A stretch of DNA of 64,000 bases from Urechidicola croceus (GCA_905181865.1 CAJIZG010000001.1:186001-250000); one strand, 5' to 3'; shown: positions 44,071-54,327, numbered from the stretch's first letter. A program made the numbers and translations. Notes: generated from the letters alone by a model not told the origin.

Positions 44071-44490
44071 ATGGCTACAAATAGAACATTTACAATGCTT
44101 AAACCTGATTCTATCGAAAAAGGAAACATAGGCGCAATATTAGAAAAAATAACGACCTCAGGATTCAGAATTGTAGCAATGAAAATGACACAACTTTCAA
44201 CTGCTAACTGCGAAGAATTTTATGCAATTCACAGCGAACGTCCTTTCTTTGGAGAATTAATAACGTATATGACGCGTGGGGCTATTGTTGCTGCAATCTT
44301 AGAAAAAGAGAATGCAGTAGAAGATTTTAGAGCACTTATTGGTGCTACAAACCCGGCTGACGCAGCTGAAGGAACAATTCGTAAATTGTATGCAGACTCT
44401 ATGGGAGAAAATGCAGTTCATGGCAGTGATAGCAATGAAAATGCTGAAATTGAAGGAAACTTTCATTTTTCTGGTAGAGAACAATTTTAA
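44071..44490 (+). CDS. ndk: nucleoside-diphosphate kinase
   Basis: A 139-residue [19 protein letters not shown] opens the domain and the catalytic histidine is in [15 protein letters not shown]. It balances NTP pools by phosphate transfer via a phosphohistidine. Cytoplasmic. The 287 bases after its stop (to 44777) contain no gene or clear terminator. Confidence 0.96.
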   Translation: MATNRTFTMLKPDSIEKGNIGAILEKITTSGFRIVAMKMTQLSTANCEEFYAIHSERPFFGELITYMTRGAIVAAILEKENAVEDFRALIGATNPADAAEGTIRKLYADSMGENAVHGSDSNENAEIEGNFHFSGREQF

Positions 44491-44777
44491 GAAATCCTCA
44501 AGTCAGGGTGCTATAAAAAACTAGTATCTAATCTTAAAAACTACGAACTTAGTTTAAAATGAACTGAAAAGGCTTTTGTGGCTATAGGAGAAAAACTGTA
44601 GTTTTAATATGGTGAAAATTAAAACGAAAAAAAGTCATCAAGGTTTTGTAAAAATTATTTCCGAAAATCTAAACAATGATCGGTAAATTTTAATTAAGGG
44701 AACATACACGCGAGGATACTATTAATAACTAATCACGTTATTCTATAAAAATCAAAAGTAAATAGGTTTCTTTAAAA

Positions 44778-45074
44778 CTAGACCAACATCAATTTTGTAA
44801 TCAACTCCTGCTTTAACTCCTCATTTAACATTTTAATTATTTTTTCTTTCCCGTAACTTAATTCTTCACGCAAAACGGAGGACTTTAATTTTACAATAAG
44901 GGTTTTATTTTGCAATTGAACACTATCGGTATAACTTTGAACGCCTTGTCCCATCAATTTGGACCAAACTTCTGTAACATTCATTTGATCCATCCCTTTT
45001 GTAAGATTGTTTTCTTTAATTACAACCTTCATTAGGTCCTCAATACTAGAATATTCGTTTTCTCTTTTTGCCAT
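44778..45074 (-). CDS. DUF721 (DciA-like) protein
   Basis: A 98-residue protein with the DUF721 core (LMKVVIKENNLTKGMDQM, EVWSKLMGQGVQSY, LQNKTLIVKLKSSVLREEL). DUF721 includes DciA, the loader of replicative helicase DnaB in bacteria that lack DnaC, which is consistent with its position after recF. One-base overlap with recF shows translational coupling. Confidence 0.85.
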   Translation of the reverse strand: MAKRENEYSSIEDLMKVVIKENNLTKGMDQMNVTEVWSKLMGQGVQSYTDSVQLQNKTLIVKLKSSVLREELSYGKEKIIKMLNEELKQELITKLMLV

Positions 45075-46153
45075 TACAAATTAAATATTTGATAGGTTTG
45101 ATTTGTTTTTCTAACTACCTCTTTTGTACGTTTTTCGTGCGTGTCACTTATAAATAATTGTCCGAAATCTTCTTGATTTACCATCCCAACAATTTGCCCC
45201 ACTCGTTCATCATCTAATTTATCAAAAATATCATCGAGCAACAAAATAGGGCTTTTTTGAACTAAATTCTTTATAAATTCAAATTGTGCCAGTTTTAACG
45301 CTATTAAAAAAGATTTCTGCTGACCCTGACTGCCAAATTTCTTCACAGGAAATTCATCAATATTAAAAATCAAATCATCCTTATGAACACCGATATTTGT
45401 ATATTGAAGCATTCTATCCTTCTCTAATCCAGCATCCAACAAATCGGTTAAACAACCTTGATCCAACTGCGTTTTATATGATAACCTTACTTTTTCTTTT
45501 CCATTTGTAATAACCCCATAGCGCTCTTCAAATATAGGTGTAAAAATTTCTAAAAAAGCTTTTCTCTTATTATATATAATAGTACCATGTTGCTCTAATT
45601 GCTCATTATAAACCTGTAGGTTTAACTTATCAAATGTTCTGTTAGCAGCAAAATATTTTAACAATGCGTTTCGCTGCTGTAACACCTTATTGTAATTAAT
45701 AAGCGATTTTAAATAACTTGAATCTGATTGAGATATAACGGTATCAACAAATTTTCTTCTTATATCACTCCCTTCAGTTATTAAATCCCTATCAGCTGGA
45801 GAAATAATAACTAACGGAATATGTCCAATATGATCAGAAAAACGTTCATATTCTTTGTCGTTTCGTTTTATTACTTTTTTTGATCCTCTCTTTAAACTGC
45901 AAACAATAGATTCATTTCTATCCATCACATTATAGTTACCTTCAATCATAAAAAAATCTTGATGATGCTTTATATTCTGACTTGCAACTGAATTGAAATA
46001 ACTTTTCCCGAAAGATAAATAATAAATAGCATCTAAGACATTCGTCTTACCTACTCCATTATTCCCAACAAAACAATTTATTTTATCATGAAACTCAAAG
46101 GTTTTCGATTCGAAATTTTTAAAATTTAAGAGGGATAATTTTTTTAGATACAT
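45074..46153 (-). CDS. recF: DNA replication/repair protein RecF
   Basis: A 359-residue SMC-like ATPase. Walker [16 protein letters not shown], the signature [13 protein letters not shown] and Walker [16 protein letters not shown]. RecF with RecO and RecR loads RecA at gapped DNA. The usual dnaA-dnaN-recF cluster is not seen; instead recF is followed by the DUF721 gene. Divergent from the TPR gene. Confidence 0.94.
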   Translation of the reverse strand: MYLKKLSLLNFKNFESKTFEFHDKINCFVGNNGVGKTNVLDAIYYLSFGKSYFNSVASQNIKHHQDFFMIEGNYNVMDRNESIVCSLKRGSKKVIKRNDKEYERFSDHIGHIPLVIISPADRDLITEGSDIRRKFVDTVISQSDSSYLKSLINYNKVLQQRNALLKYFAANRTFDKLNLQVYNEQLEQHGTIIYNKRKAFLEIFTPIFEERYGVITNGKEKVRLSYKTQLDQGCLTDLLDAGLEKDRMLQYTNIGVHKDDLIFNIDEFPVKKFGSQGQQKSFLIALKLAQFEFIKNLVQKSPILLLDDIFDKLDDERVGQIVGMVNQEDFGQLFISDTHEKRTKEVVRKTNQTYQIFNL

Positions 46154-46236
46154 GGGTTTTTCTCGCTTCGAAATAGAATCCGAAAATTATTAAAAAAAAT
46201 GACAAAAATGGACTTTTACTTTCCAATTAAAAATCA

Positions 46237-46244
46237 TACTTTTG
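46237..46244 (+). promoter_or_regulatory. -7 promoter box of the TPR-protein gene
   Basis: TACTTTTG, perfect TAnnTTTG match, with a T-rich TTTT element about 19 bases upstream and the ATG 23 bases downstream. Confidence 0.5.
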
Positions 46245-46266
46245 CGCTTACAAATTTAAGAATATA

Positions 46267-47037
46267 ATGGCAACATATAAAAAAAGAGGAGACAAAGTTA
46301 AAGGAGAAAATTCAGAACGTATTTCTAAAGTAGAACAAGAAAGTACTACGGCGGAAGTTTTTAATACATTAGACGAAAGGGCTTCTAGATCTGAGGAATG
46401 GGTAATTAAAAATCAACAAAATATTTTTATTCTATTAGGAGTAGTTGTTGCTTGTATTTTAGGATATTTAGGATATCAAAAGTTTGTGAACGAACCAAAT
46501 GAAAAAATTGCTGCAGATGAGTTGGCTTTCCCTAAACAATATTTTGACCAAGCACTTATTACTGCAGTTTCTGCCGATTCACTATATATTTTAGGATTAG
46601 AAGGTGGTGAAGGGAAATACGGATTCCTTGATATATCCGATCAATTTTCTGGAACTGCTTCTGGAAACTTGGCAAATTATTACGCAGGAATCTCTTACTT
46701 AAAAATGAAAAAGTATCCTGAGGCCATTCAATATTTAGAAAAATTCTCGTCTGATGATGATTTACTAGGACCTGTTGCAAAAGGTGCTATTGGAGATGCA
46801 TTTGCAGATTTAAATCAATTGGAGGATGCCCTAAGTTATTATGAACAAGCGGCTAATCTAAAACAAAATAATTTCTCAACGCCTTTATTTTTGTTTAAGG
46901 CAGGAAATATTGCTTTGGATTTAGGAGATGCCTCAAAAGCATTAAAAATGTTCAATAAAATAAAGCAATCATATCCTTCATCAGAGGAAGCAAAAAATAT
47001 TGAGGTATATATTAATAAGGCAAAATATACGAATTAG
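46267..47037 (+). CDS. tetratricopeptide-repeat membrane protein, YfgM-like
   Basis: A 256-residue protein with a charged cytoplasmic N-terminus (about 1-50), one transmembrane segment (IFILLGVVVACILGYLGYQ, about 53-71) and a periplasmic TPR region (YYAGISYLKMKKYPEAI, AIGDAFADLNQLEDALSYY, FLFKAGNIALDLGDASKAL). The layout is that of YfgM, an ancillary SecYEG/chaperone-network component. It precedes ribH by 28 bases and is probably co-transcribed with it. Confidence 0.8.
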   Translation: MATYKKRGDKVKGENSERISKVEQESTTAEVFNTLDERASRSEEWVIKNQQNIFILLGVVVACILGYLGYQKFVNEPNEKIAADELAFPKQYFDQALITAVSADSLYILGLEGGEGKYGFLDISDQFSGTASGNLANYYAGISYLKMKKYPEAIQYLEKFSSDDDLLGPVAKGAIGDAFADLNQLEDALSYYEQAANLKQNNFSTPLFLFKAGNIALDLGDASKALKMFNKIKQSYPSSEEAKNIEVYINKAKYTN

Positions 47038-47065
47038 CAGAGTAATTATCTAAAACCTAATTATA

Positions 47066-47536
47066 ATGGCCACAACAAATTTATCTGATTACGATAAAAC
47101 AACAATCCCAAACTCTCATCATATGAGGTTTGGGATTGTTGTTTCTGAATGGAACCAAAGCATTACTGAAGGACTTTTTAACGGTGCAAAACAAACACTT
47201 TTAGATAATGGTGTATCGTTAGAAAATATCATTCGTTGGGATGTTCCTGGTAGTTTTGAATTAGTTTTTGGTTGCAAAAAAATGCTACAGACTCAAAAAG
47301 TTGATGCCGTTATTGCTATTGGATCTGTAATTCAAGGTGAAACAAAACATTTTGATTTTGTTTGTGAAGGCGTCGCTCAAGGTATCAAGGATTTAAACTT
47401 ACACTATGATGTTCCAACAATCTTTTGTGTCTTGACTGATAATCATATACAACAATCTATAGATAGATCTGGAGGCAAATTTGGCAACAAAGGAATTGAA
47501 GCTGCAGTTACTGCTATTAAAATGTCCCATTTATAA
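47066..47536 (+). CDS. ribH: 6,7-dimethyl-8-ribityllumazine synthase
   Basis: A 156-residue lumazine synthase. Motifs: FGIVVSEWNQSITEGL, DVPGSFEL (substrate loop), GSVIQGETKHFDF with the active-site histidine. It condenses the RibB product with the ribityl-aminopyrimidine. Together with ribB at 31.9 kb this gives two riboflavin steps in the window, not linked in one operon. Confidence 0.95.
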   Translation: MATTNLSDYDKTTIPNSHHMRFGIVVSEWNQSITEGLFNGAKQTLLDNGVSLENIIRWDVPGSFELVFGCKKMLQTQKVDAVIAIGSVIQGETKHFDFVCEGVAQGIKDLNLHYDVPTIFCVLTDNHIQQSIDRSGGKFGNKGIEAAVTAIKMSHL

Positions 47537-47659
47537 TCATTAGTTTTTGCAGGACCTCCTTTTTAATGAAATTTTAACTAGGTTTCTTATACACAAAACT
47601 TGACCACCTTTGAATATTTGTGTAATTTTGATTTTATAATAGTACTTATTTAAAAATTC

Positions 47660-47947
47660 ATGTTCGGAAAGGCATTTAAACCCCGTAAATACTACGTTTT
47701 TGACTATAAGCCTCGCTATTATAGTGAGCGAAAAGAACGTCTCGATGCCCTTCAAAAAGAGCATGATTCTTGCGATACTCTGAAGGATGGAATTGGAATT
47801 AGATTGACTAAAAATAATTTAAGAACTAATTGGGTGAAGAATACAAAAATATCATCTAATAGGAGTACAAATCGAAGATTGGCCATTATCGTAACAATTT
47901 TAGTAGGTGTTGTTGCCTATTTATTCGAACTCCACAAACTCATTTAA
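47660..47947 (+). CDS. small conserved protein with C-terminal membrane segment (95 aa)
   Basis: A 95-residue basic protein (MFGKAFKPRKYYVFDYKPRY) with a long soluble part and a single hydrophobic end (LAIIVTILVGVVAYLF, about 73-88): a tail-anchored topology. It ends with TAATG shared with the mutL start, so it is translationally coupled to mutL. The sequence pattern is familiar from Flavobacteriia immediately before mutL, but no function is known. Confidence 0.7.
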   Translation: MFGKAFKPRKYYVFDYKPRYYSERKERLDALQKEHDSCDTLKDGIGIRLTKNNLRTNWVKNTKISSNRSTNRRLAIIVTILVGVVAYLFELHKLI

Positions 47948-49770
47948 TGTCAGATATCATTCAACTTTTACCGGATCATGTAGCCAATCAAATCGCTGCT
48001 GGTGAGGTTGTACAACGACCTGCTTCTGTAGTGAAAGAGTTGTTAGAAAACGCCATAGATGCTGATGCTACATCCATAAAGTTGTTAATAAAAGATGCCG
48101 GTAAATCATTGATTCAAGTCATTGATAACGGTAAAGGCATGAGTGAAACCGATGCAAGACTGAGCTTTGAACGACATGCTACCTCCAAAATACGTTGTGC
48201 CGAAGACCTATTCCAATTAAATACAAAAGGGTTTAGAGGAGAGGCTTTAGCCTCAATTGCCGCTATTGCACATGTAGAATTAAAAACAAAACAAGAACAG
48301 CAAGAATTAGGATCACACTTAAAGATAGAAGGAAGTGAAATTATGCTACAAGATGTCATAAGTACCTCAAAAGGGACTTCCATTGCAGTGAAAAATTTAT
48401 TTTACAACATTCCTGCGCGTCGTAATTTTTTAAAATCAAATCAGGTAGAAACCAGACATATCATTGATGAATTTCAAAGAGTGGTATTGGTACATCCTAC
48501 TATTTCATTTTCTCTATACCATAACGAAAATGAAGTTTACCGTTTAAATAACTGTAATTTACGTCAACGTATTGTAGCCGTTCTTGGTAAAAAAACCAAT
48601 GAGAAACTTATACCAATAAATGAAAAAACAGATGTATTGGAATTGACCGGTTTCGTTTCTAAACCTGAATATTCTAAGAAAAAAAGAGGAGAGCAATTCT
48701 TTTTTGTCAACCAACGATTTATAAAAAACCCATACTTACACCATGCCATAGTGAGTGCTTTTGACGGATTGCTCTCTAGTGGTTATCACCCCTCCTACTT
48801 TTTATATTTAACCGTTCCAACAAATACTATAGACATCAATATTCACCCTACAAAAACCGAAGTGAAGTTTGATAATGAGAAAATACTCTATGCTATTATA
48901 AGATCTACAGTAAAACATAGTTTGGGACAATATAGCGTTGCTCCTGCCATAGATTTTAATAGGGATGCAACTTTGGATACACCCTATAATTTTAAAAACA
49001 AAAAAATCTATTCAGAGCCTAAAATTGAAGTTAATCGCGATTTCAATCCTTTTAAAAATGATCATAAAGTAACGGCCTTCCCTTACAGTAAAAATCAAGA
49101 TTGGGAAAGTTTGTATGTAGATATAAAAGCCCCTATATCTGAAATAAGAAATATTGAAGTTAAGCATGAAATAATTGAATCAAATCTATTTGATTCTGAT
49201 AGAGTATCCTCCAAAACTTTTCAAATTCATGGAAAATATATCATTAGTACTATAAAATCTGGTGTTATATTTATTAATCAGAATTTAGCACATCAACGAA
49301 TTTTATACGAAGAGTTTCTCGAGACAATCACTGTAAAAGAAGCAATGAGTCAACAGTTATTATTTCCGTTAGACATCCATTTTAGTAAGGATGATGTTCA
49401 AATGATTAGAGAAATACAAGGAGATCTCGAAAGTACAGGATTCTTATTTGACCGAATTGAAGATGAAACAATTATTGTAAAAGGAATTCCTACCACCATT
49501 AATGAAAGTCAGGTTACCATTATTATAGAGCAATTACTTGATGATATTAAAAATGAAATACCCGATGCAAGTTTCAGTCAATTAGATGTTATGGCAAAAA
49601 GTATGGCGAAAAGTTTAGCTATTAAAAATGGAGCCTACTTATCTAAAGAAGAACAAGAGAATATTGTTGAACATTTGTTCGCTTGCAAAGAATCCAACCA
49701 CTCACCATTTGGGAAACCTACATTTATTTCTATGGAGACCAAAGATATTGATAAAAAGTTTGAATTATGA
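47947..49770 (+). CDS. mutL: DNA mismatch repair protein MutL with degraded endonuclease motifs
   Basis: A 607-residue MutL. The GHKL ATPase is intact: AGEVVQRPASVVKELLENA (including the catalytic Glu and Asn), VIDNGKGM, KGFRGEALASI. The C-terminal region, which in MutH-less bacteria has a metal-dependent nicking site, is eroded at every motif: DQHAxxE reads NQNLAHQ (about 444-450), ACR reads AKS (about 554), CPHGRP reads SPFGKP (about 586-591). The ATP-driven matchmaker role should remain. Followed by two rhomboid genes with 4-base overlap to the first. Confidence 0.93.
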   Translation: MSDIIQLLPDHVANQIAAGEVVQRPASVVKELLENAIDADATSIKLLIKDAGKSLIQVIDNGKGMSETDARLSFERHATSKIRCAEDLFQLNTKGFRGEALASIAAIAHVELKTKQEQQELGSHLKIEGSEIMLQDVISTSKGTSIAVKNLFYNIPARRNFLKSNQVETRHIIDEFQRVVLVHPTISFSLYHNENEVYRLNNCNLRQRIVAVLGKKTNEKLIPINEKTDVLELTGFVSKPEYSKKKRGEQFFFVNQRFIKNPYLHHAIVSAFDGLLSSGYHPSYFLYLTVPTNTIDINIHPTKTEVKFDNEKILYAIIRSTVKHSLGQYSVAPAIDFNRDATLDTPYNFKNKKIYSEPKIEVNRDFNPFKNDHKVTAFPYSKNQDWESLYVDIKAPISEIRNIEVKHEIIESNLFDSDRVSSKTFQIHGKYIISTIKSGVIFINQNLAHQRILYEEFLETITVKEAMSQQLLFPLDIHFSKDDVQMIREIQGDLESTGFLFDRIEDETIIVKGIPTTINESQVTIIIEQLLDDIKNEIPDASFSQLDVMAKSMAKSLAIKNGAYLSKEEQENIVEHLFACKESNHSPFGKPTFISMETKDIDKKFEL

Positions 49771-50507
49771 TGAATAAAATTACTGAAGCCGTTAAGCATT
49801 TAATTATTATTAACGTTGTTGTTTTTGCCTTAACTTTTATACTTAAGGTTAATTTTAGCGATTCATTGGCTTTGTATTTTCCAGAAAATGATAATTTTGG
49901 AGTTTGGCAATATGTAACTCATATGTTTGTTCATGGAAGCCCGATGCATTTAATTTTTAATATGTATGGACTTTGGGCTTTTGGAACTCCCCTTGAACAA
50001 ATGTGGGGACGAAATAAATTTATATTATTTTATTTCTCGGCAGGAATAGGAGCTGGGGTTATTTATACACTGGCCAATTATTACCAGTTCAATAGTATTG
50101 TAGATCAATTAGCTACTATCGGTTTATCTTCAGAAGAAATTAAAAATTTGCTAACTTCGGGTAGTTATAATTCTCAAATTCTAGAGAATATTTCAGAAAC
50201 GAAGTTAACAGAACTTTATGGTACTTTTCATGCTCCAGCTGTTGGTGCTTCTGGTGCCGTATATGGCGTTTTGGTTGCCTTTGGAATGGCTTTCCCTAAT
50301 TCAAAATTGGCATTAATATTTTTACCAATACCCATAGCTGCAAAATATTTTATTCCTGTAATTATCTTAGGAGATTTGTTCTTTGGGGTTACTAGTTATT
50401 CTGTTGGAAATATTGCCCATTTTGCCCATATTGGAGGTGCATTAATAGGTTTTATAATTGCTTGGTATTGGAAAAAAAATCAATTCACTCAGAATCGCTG
50501 GAATTAA
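49767..50507 (+). CDS. rhomboid-family intramembrane serine protease
   Basis: A 246-residue rhomboid with about six spans. Catalytic Ser in VGASGAVYGVL (GxSx) and catalytic His in IAHFAHIGGALIGF; the L1-loop FVHGSPMHLIFNMYGLW is also typical. It would cleave transmembrane substrates within the bilayer. Its start overlaps the mutL stop by 4 bases and its stop is immediately next to the second rhomboid, so mutL and both rhomboids are translated from one mRNA. Confidence 0.9.
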   Translation: MMNKITEAVKHLIIINVVVFALTFILKVNFSDSLALYFPENDNFGVWQYVTHMFVHGSPMHLIFNMYGLWAFGTPLEQMWGRNKFILFYFSAGIGAGVIYTLANYYQFNSIVDQLATIGLSSEEIKNLLTSGSYNSQILENISETKLTELYGTFHAPAVGASGAVYGVLVAFGMAFPNSKLALIFLPIPIAAKYFIPVIILGDLFFGVTSYSVGNIAHFAHIGGALIGFIIAWYWKKNQFTQNRWN

Positions 50508-51338
50508 ATGAATATTTTAAATGACATAAAAGCGGCTTACAACCGTGCAAATACTGTTGAAAAAATTATCTACATTCAAGTAGCACTTTTTATAGTTGCC
50601 TTACTTTTTAGAAGTTTTGTCCAAAATTGGTTTGCTTTAAAACCTTCATTCGATGTGTTTTTAACGCAACCTTGGACAATAATTACCTATGGATTTTTTC
50701 ATAACAATTTTATTCACTTAATTTTTAACCTCATTTTTTTATATTATATAGGAAACTTATTTGTTGGTTTTTTTACCGTAAAACAATTTTTAAATTATTT
50801 TATTCTAGGAATTATCACGGGTGGATTATCTTTTCTAATCTTAAGTCCAATAAATGCAGGTCTTATTGGTTCCTCCGCTGGAATCATGGCTGTTTTGGTT
50901 GGATTGGCTACAAAAACACCTCATTATGAACTTCGCTTTAATTTGATAGGGGGCGTTAAATTATGGATCATTGCGGCCCTATATGTCTTTATAAGCCTAT
51001 TAGGCCTTAATGGAATGAATTCAGGAGGAAATATTGCACACTTGGGAGGTGCCTTAATTGGTTTTCTATATACTAAACAACTTTCTAATGGTAATGATAT
51101 AGGACGCTTTGTAGTAATTTTTATAAACTTCATAAATAATTTGTTTCAATCAAAAAAACAAAAACCATTAAAAACTGTTTATAAAAAGAAAACAAACATA
51201 AAGCGCAAACCTACTTACAAAGAACAAAATATCAACCAACAAAAAATAGATGCTATTCTCGATAAAATTAGTAAGTCTGGCTATGAAACTTTGAATAAAC
51301 AAGAAAAAGACTTTCTCTTTAAAGCGGGAAAAGATTGA
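50508..51338 (+). CDS. second rhomboid-family intramembrane serine protease
   Basis: A 276-residue rhomboid. HNNFIHLIFNLIFLYYI corresponds to the L1 region, the Ser is in IGSSAGIMAVL (GxSx) and His in IAHLGGALIGF. A basic cytoplasmic tail (about 205-276, KKKTNIKRKPTYKEQNI) is absent from the first rhomboid. Starts one base after it; a recent-looking tandem but sequences are well diverged. Confidence 0.88.
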   Translation: MNILNDIKAAYNRANTVEKIIYIQVALFIVALLFRSFVQNWFALKPSFDVFLTQPWTIITYGFFHNNFIHLIFNLIFLYYIGNLFVGFFTVKQFLNYFILGIITGGLSFLILSPINAGLIGSSAGIMAVLVGLATKTPHYELRFNLIGGVKLWIIAALYVFISLLGLNGMNSGGNIAHLGGALIGFLYTKQLSNGNDIGRFVVIFINFINNLFQSKKQKPLKTVYKKKTNIKRKPTYKEQNINQQKIDAILDKISKSGYETLNKQEKDFLFKAGKD

Positions 51339-51339
51339 T

Positions 51340-52377
51340 ATGAAAAAACTATCTTGGATTAATAAAATATTGTACGCATTAAATTCGCTAATAGCGACAA
51401 TATTATTGCTATCCTATTTAGTACCCTATATCTCTCCACTCAAGTTTCCTGCTTTATCAATTTTAAGTTTAGCAGTGCCCCTTTTAATCGTATTCAATTT
51501 TATTTTCTTAATCTATTGGATTATCAAATTAAAAAGACAATTTCTTTTACCCCTTATAGTTTTGCTCATTGGATTTAATACTGTTGGAGCATTTTTTAGG
51601 TTTTTCGAAAAAGAAATTTTATTAAATGATGACCTCAAGGTAATGAGTTATAATGTGAGGCTTTTTAACCTTTATAATTGGAAACCTGAAAGTAAGGAAA
51701 GTATTAAAAGTAATATCAAAAAATTTGTGAAGGAAAAATCTCCTGATATTGTTTGTTTTCAAGAATTTGTCAACGAGTACTCACGAGAGTTTAAATACAA
51801 ATATCGATTTGTAAACGATCGAAATGCTAAAAATAAGCGAACCAAATTTGGACAAGCCATCTTTTCTAATTACCCTATTATAAATTATGGATCGGTTAAT
51901 TTTGAAAGTTCAACGAACAACGCAATCTATGCCGATATCGTTGTAAAAGAAGATACCCTTAGGGTATATAATGTTCACTTAGAGTCTCAAAAAATTGAAT
52001 TAGACAAAGAGAATTTTGGTGATGAAAACAAAGAAAAATTAAAAATACGTATTCAAAACACGTTTAAAGCGCAGGCGAATCAAGCTCAGAAATTATTTAA
52101 AAATGAGCAAGAGTGTCCTTACAAAGTAATCCTTTGTGGTGACTTTAATAATACCGCTTTTTCGTGGGTTTACAGAAAACTCAAAGACTCCAAAAACGAT
52201 ACATTTATTGAGGCGGGAAGTGGGTTTGGAAAGTCTTATGATTATAAATTTCCTGCAAGAATTGACTTCATTTTTTCAGATAAAAATATAGACATCAGCA
52301 ACTTCAAAACCTATAACGTAAAATATTCCGATCATTATCCTATCATGGCACGATTTAATCTTTTAAAAAAAAATTAA
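51340..52377 (+). CDS. endonuclease/exonuclease/phosphatase-family protein with N-terminal membrane region
   Basis: A 345-residue protein with three hydrophobic segments in the first 90 residues followed by an EEP domain: VMSYNVRLFNLYNW, IVCFQEFV (catalytic Glu), FGQAIFSNYPI, VYNVHLES, LCGDFNNTAF (Asp-x-Asn) and SDHYPIMARF (Asp-His). It fits metal-dependent phosphodiesterases of the DNase I/ sphingomyelinase fold. Substrate unknown. Two bases after the second rhomboid, it completes the four-gene set mutL-rhomboid-rhomboid-EEP. Confidence 0.85.
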   Translation: MKKLSWINKILYALNSLIATILLLSYLVPYISPLKFPALSILSLAVPLLIVFNFIFLIYWIIKLKRQFLLPLIVLLIGFNTVGAFFRFFEKEILLNDDLKVMSYNVRLFNLYNWKPESKESIKSNIKKFVKEKSPDIVCFQEFVNEYSREFKYKYRFVNDRNAKNKRTKFGQAIFSNYPIINYGSVNFESSTNNAIYADIVVKEDTLRVYNVHLESQKIELDKENFGDENKEKLKIRIQNTFKAQANQAQKLFKNEQECPYKVILCGDFNNTAFSWVYRKLKDSKNDTFIEAGSGFGKSYDYKFPARIDFIFSDKNIDISNFKTYNVKYSDHYPIMARFNLLKKN

Positions 52378-52451
52378 ATTTTGTATCTTACCCAAAGAGT
52401 TTATTGAAAACTTGGAGATAAGCTAGTTTAAAATACCATCGGAAAAAGTTT

Positions 52452-54299
52452 ATGACAGAATTAGCAGGAATAATAATATTAGGAATATTAGCACAATGGG
52501 TTGCCTGGAAAATTAAAATTCCAGCAATATTACCATTAATTCTAATAGGTCTTTTAGTAGGTCCCATCGCTGCTGAATACCTTTCAGAGGATGGAACAAA
52601 ATGGATAGAACCTATATGGAACGGACGCGAAGGTCTTTTTCCTGGTGAAAGTTTATTTTACTTTGTTTCTCTCGCCATCAGTGTAATTTTATTTGAGGGA
52701 GGACTAACACTTAAAATAAGTGAAATAAAAAATGTAGCTCCATCCATTTCTAAATTAATTACCTTAGGTTCTTTAGTTACTTTTTTTGGCGCTGGTATTG
52801 CCTCCCACTACTTATTTTATTTGAGTTGGGAAATGTCATTTTTATTCTCTGCACTCATTATTGTTACTGGACCCACCGTAATCACACCTATTCTAAGAAA
52901 TATTCCATTAAAAAAAGACGTTTCGGCGATTTTAAAATGGGAAGGAATATTAATTGATCCAATTGGTGCATTGGTATCTGTACTTGTATTTGAGTTTATT
53001 ATAATAGAAGGTGGAGGAGAATTTACAAAAACAGCATTTATTGAATTTTCAAAAGTCGTTCTGTTCGGTTCATCTTTTGGTTTTACATTCGCCCATGCGC
53101 TTAATTTCGCTATGAATAAAAGATGGATTCCTCATTACTTATTAAATATTTTTGCGCTAGCCTCTGTCTTGGGAGTTTTTGTATTGTCAGATAATTTCGC
53201 TCATGAATCCGGTCTGTTAGCTGTTGTTGTGATGGGAATGGTTTTGGGAAATTCAAACCATCCGCACTTAAAAGATCTTTTATATTTTAAAGAATCTTTA
53301 AGTATTCTTTTAATTTCTATCCTCTTTATTTTACTTTCTGCAAATATAAATATGGAAGATCTATTACTTGTTCTTAATTGGAATACGGCCATTCTTTTTG
53401 CTATTGTCATTCTCGTTATAAGACCTCTTGGCGTTTTTCTAAGCACTTGGAAATCTAACTTGAAATTGAATGAAAAATTATTTATCAGTTGGGTTGGTCC
53501 TCGAGGAATTGTTGCCGCTGGAATTGCCTCTTTGTTTGGTCTAAAGTTGGCAAGTAAAGGTTATGAGGGCGCTGAATACATTACACCACTCGTGTTTACA
53601 ATTGTATTGGGAACCGTACTCCTGAATGCAACGACAGCGAGGTTATTCGCTAAAATAGTAGGGGTGTTTTTAACAAAATCTGAAGGAATTTTAATCGTTG
53701 GGGCTTCAAAATTTTCAAGATTAATTGGATTATATCTTCTTAATAATGACAGAAATGTGGTAATGATTGATAATAATCAAGCAAACATAAACAAATGCAC
53801 TAAGGTAGGTTTAGAAGCTATAAATACAGATATTTATTCAGATTCTCTTATAAACAATGTAGAATTAAGTGATATTGGATTTCTCATGGCATTGACAGAG
53901 AATGATGCTATTAATAATTATGTCGTTAAAAAATTTAGGAAACAATTTGGGGAAAATGGGTCATTCAGATTAGTTTCAGAAGAAGAAAAAAACAACTCCA
54001 ACCACAATCCTGAAATTGGTTTGTTTTCTCATACATATGATTATATTACACTCACAGAGGTAGCCAGAAACTACCCTGATATTTATGAAATACCTCTTAA
54101 TGATAAGCTTCATTACCACGATTTAATTCAGATTATAAATAATGACTCTGAGTGTATCCCAATTTTCTTAAAAGATTCGAATGGAGAATTAGAAATTATT
54201 TCACCCTACAACACTGACAATGATCGAATAGGTGAAGATTGGAAATTAGTAATATTGGGTAAAAAGATTTCAAAAAATAAATTGACTCCAAATTCGTAA
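52452..54299 (+). CDS. cation:proton antiporter (CPA1, NhaP-like) with C-terminal TrkA-N domain
   Basis: A 615-residue protein. Residues about 1-400 form about 12 spans of a Na+/H+ exchanger (ILFEGGLTLKISEI, VTGPTVITPIL with the ion-path Asp in GILIDPIGALV, and VGPRGIVAAGIASL). From about 410 a Rossmann-like TrkA-N domain (ILIVGASKFSRLIGLYL, VVMIDNN) follows and would bind nucleotide to gate the channel. Inner membrane; adjusts pH and Na+, consistent with a marine host. 75 bases before it and its own transcript are likely. Confidence 0.9.
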   Translation: MTELAGIIILGILAQWVAWKIKIPAILPLILIGLLVGPIAAEYLSEDGTKWIEPIWNGREGLFPGESLFYFVSLAISVILFEGGLTLKISEIKNVAPSISKLITLGSLVTFFGAGIASHYLFYLSWEMSFLFSALIIVTGPTVITPILRNIPLKKDVSAILKWEGILIDPIGALVSVLVFEFIIIEGGGEFTKTAFIEFSKVVLFGSSFGFTFAHALNFAMNKRWIPHYLLNIFALASVLGVFVLSDNFAHESGLLAVVVMGMVLGNSNHPHLKDLLYFKESLSILLISILFILLSANINMEDLLLVLNWNTAILFAIVILVIRPLGVFLSTWKSNLKLNEKLFISWVGPRGIVAAGIASLFGLKLASKGYEGAEYITPLVFTIVLGTVLLNATTARLFAKIVGVFLTKSEGILIVGASKFSRLIGLYLLNNDRNVVMIDNNQANINKCTKVGLEAINTDIYSDSLINNVELSDIGFLMALTENDAINNYVVKKFRKQFGENGSFRLVSEEEKNNSNHNPEIGLFSHTYDYITLTEVARNYPDIYEIPLNDKLHYHDLIQIINNDSECIPIFLKDSNGELEIISPYNTDNDRIGEDWKLVILGKKISKNKLTPNS

Positions 54300-54327
54300 A
54301 ACACTTCTTTCATCCTATAGTAATTGC

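Noticed and set aside
44491-44777. Gene in the gap after ndk
   Set aside because: Only short frames with random composition and many stops on both strands.
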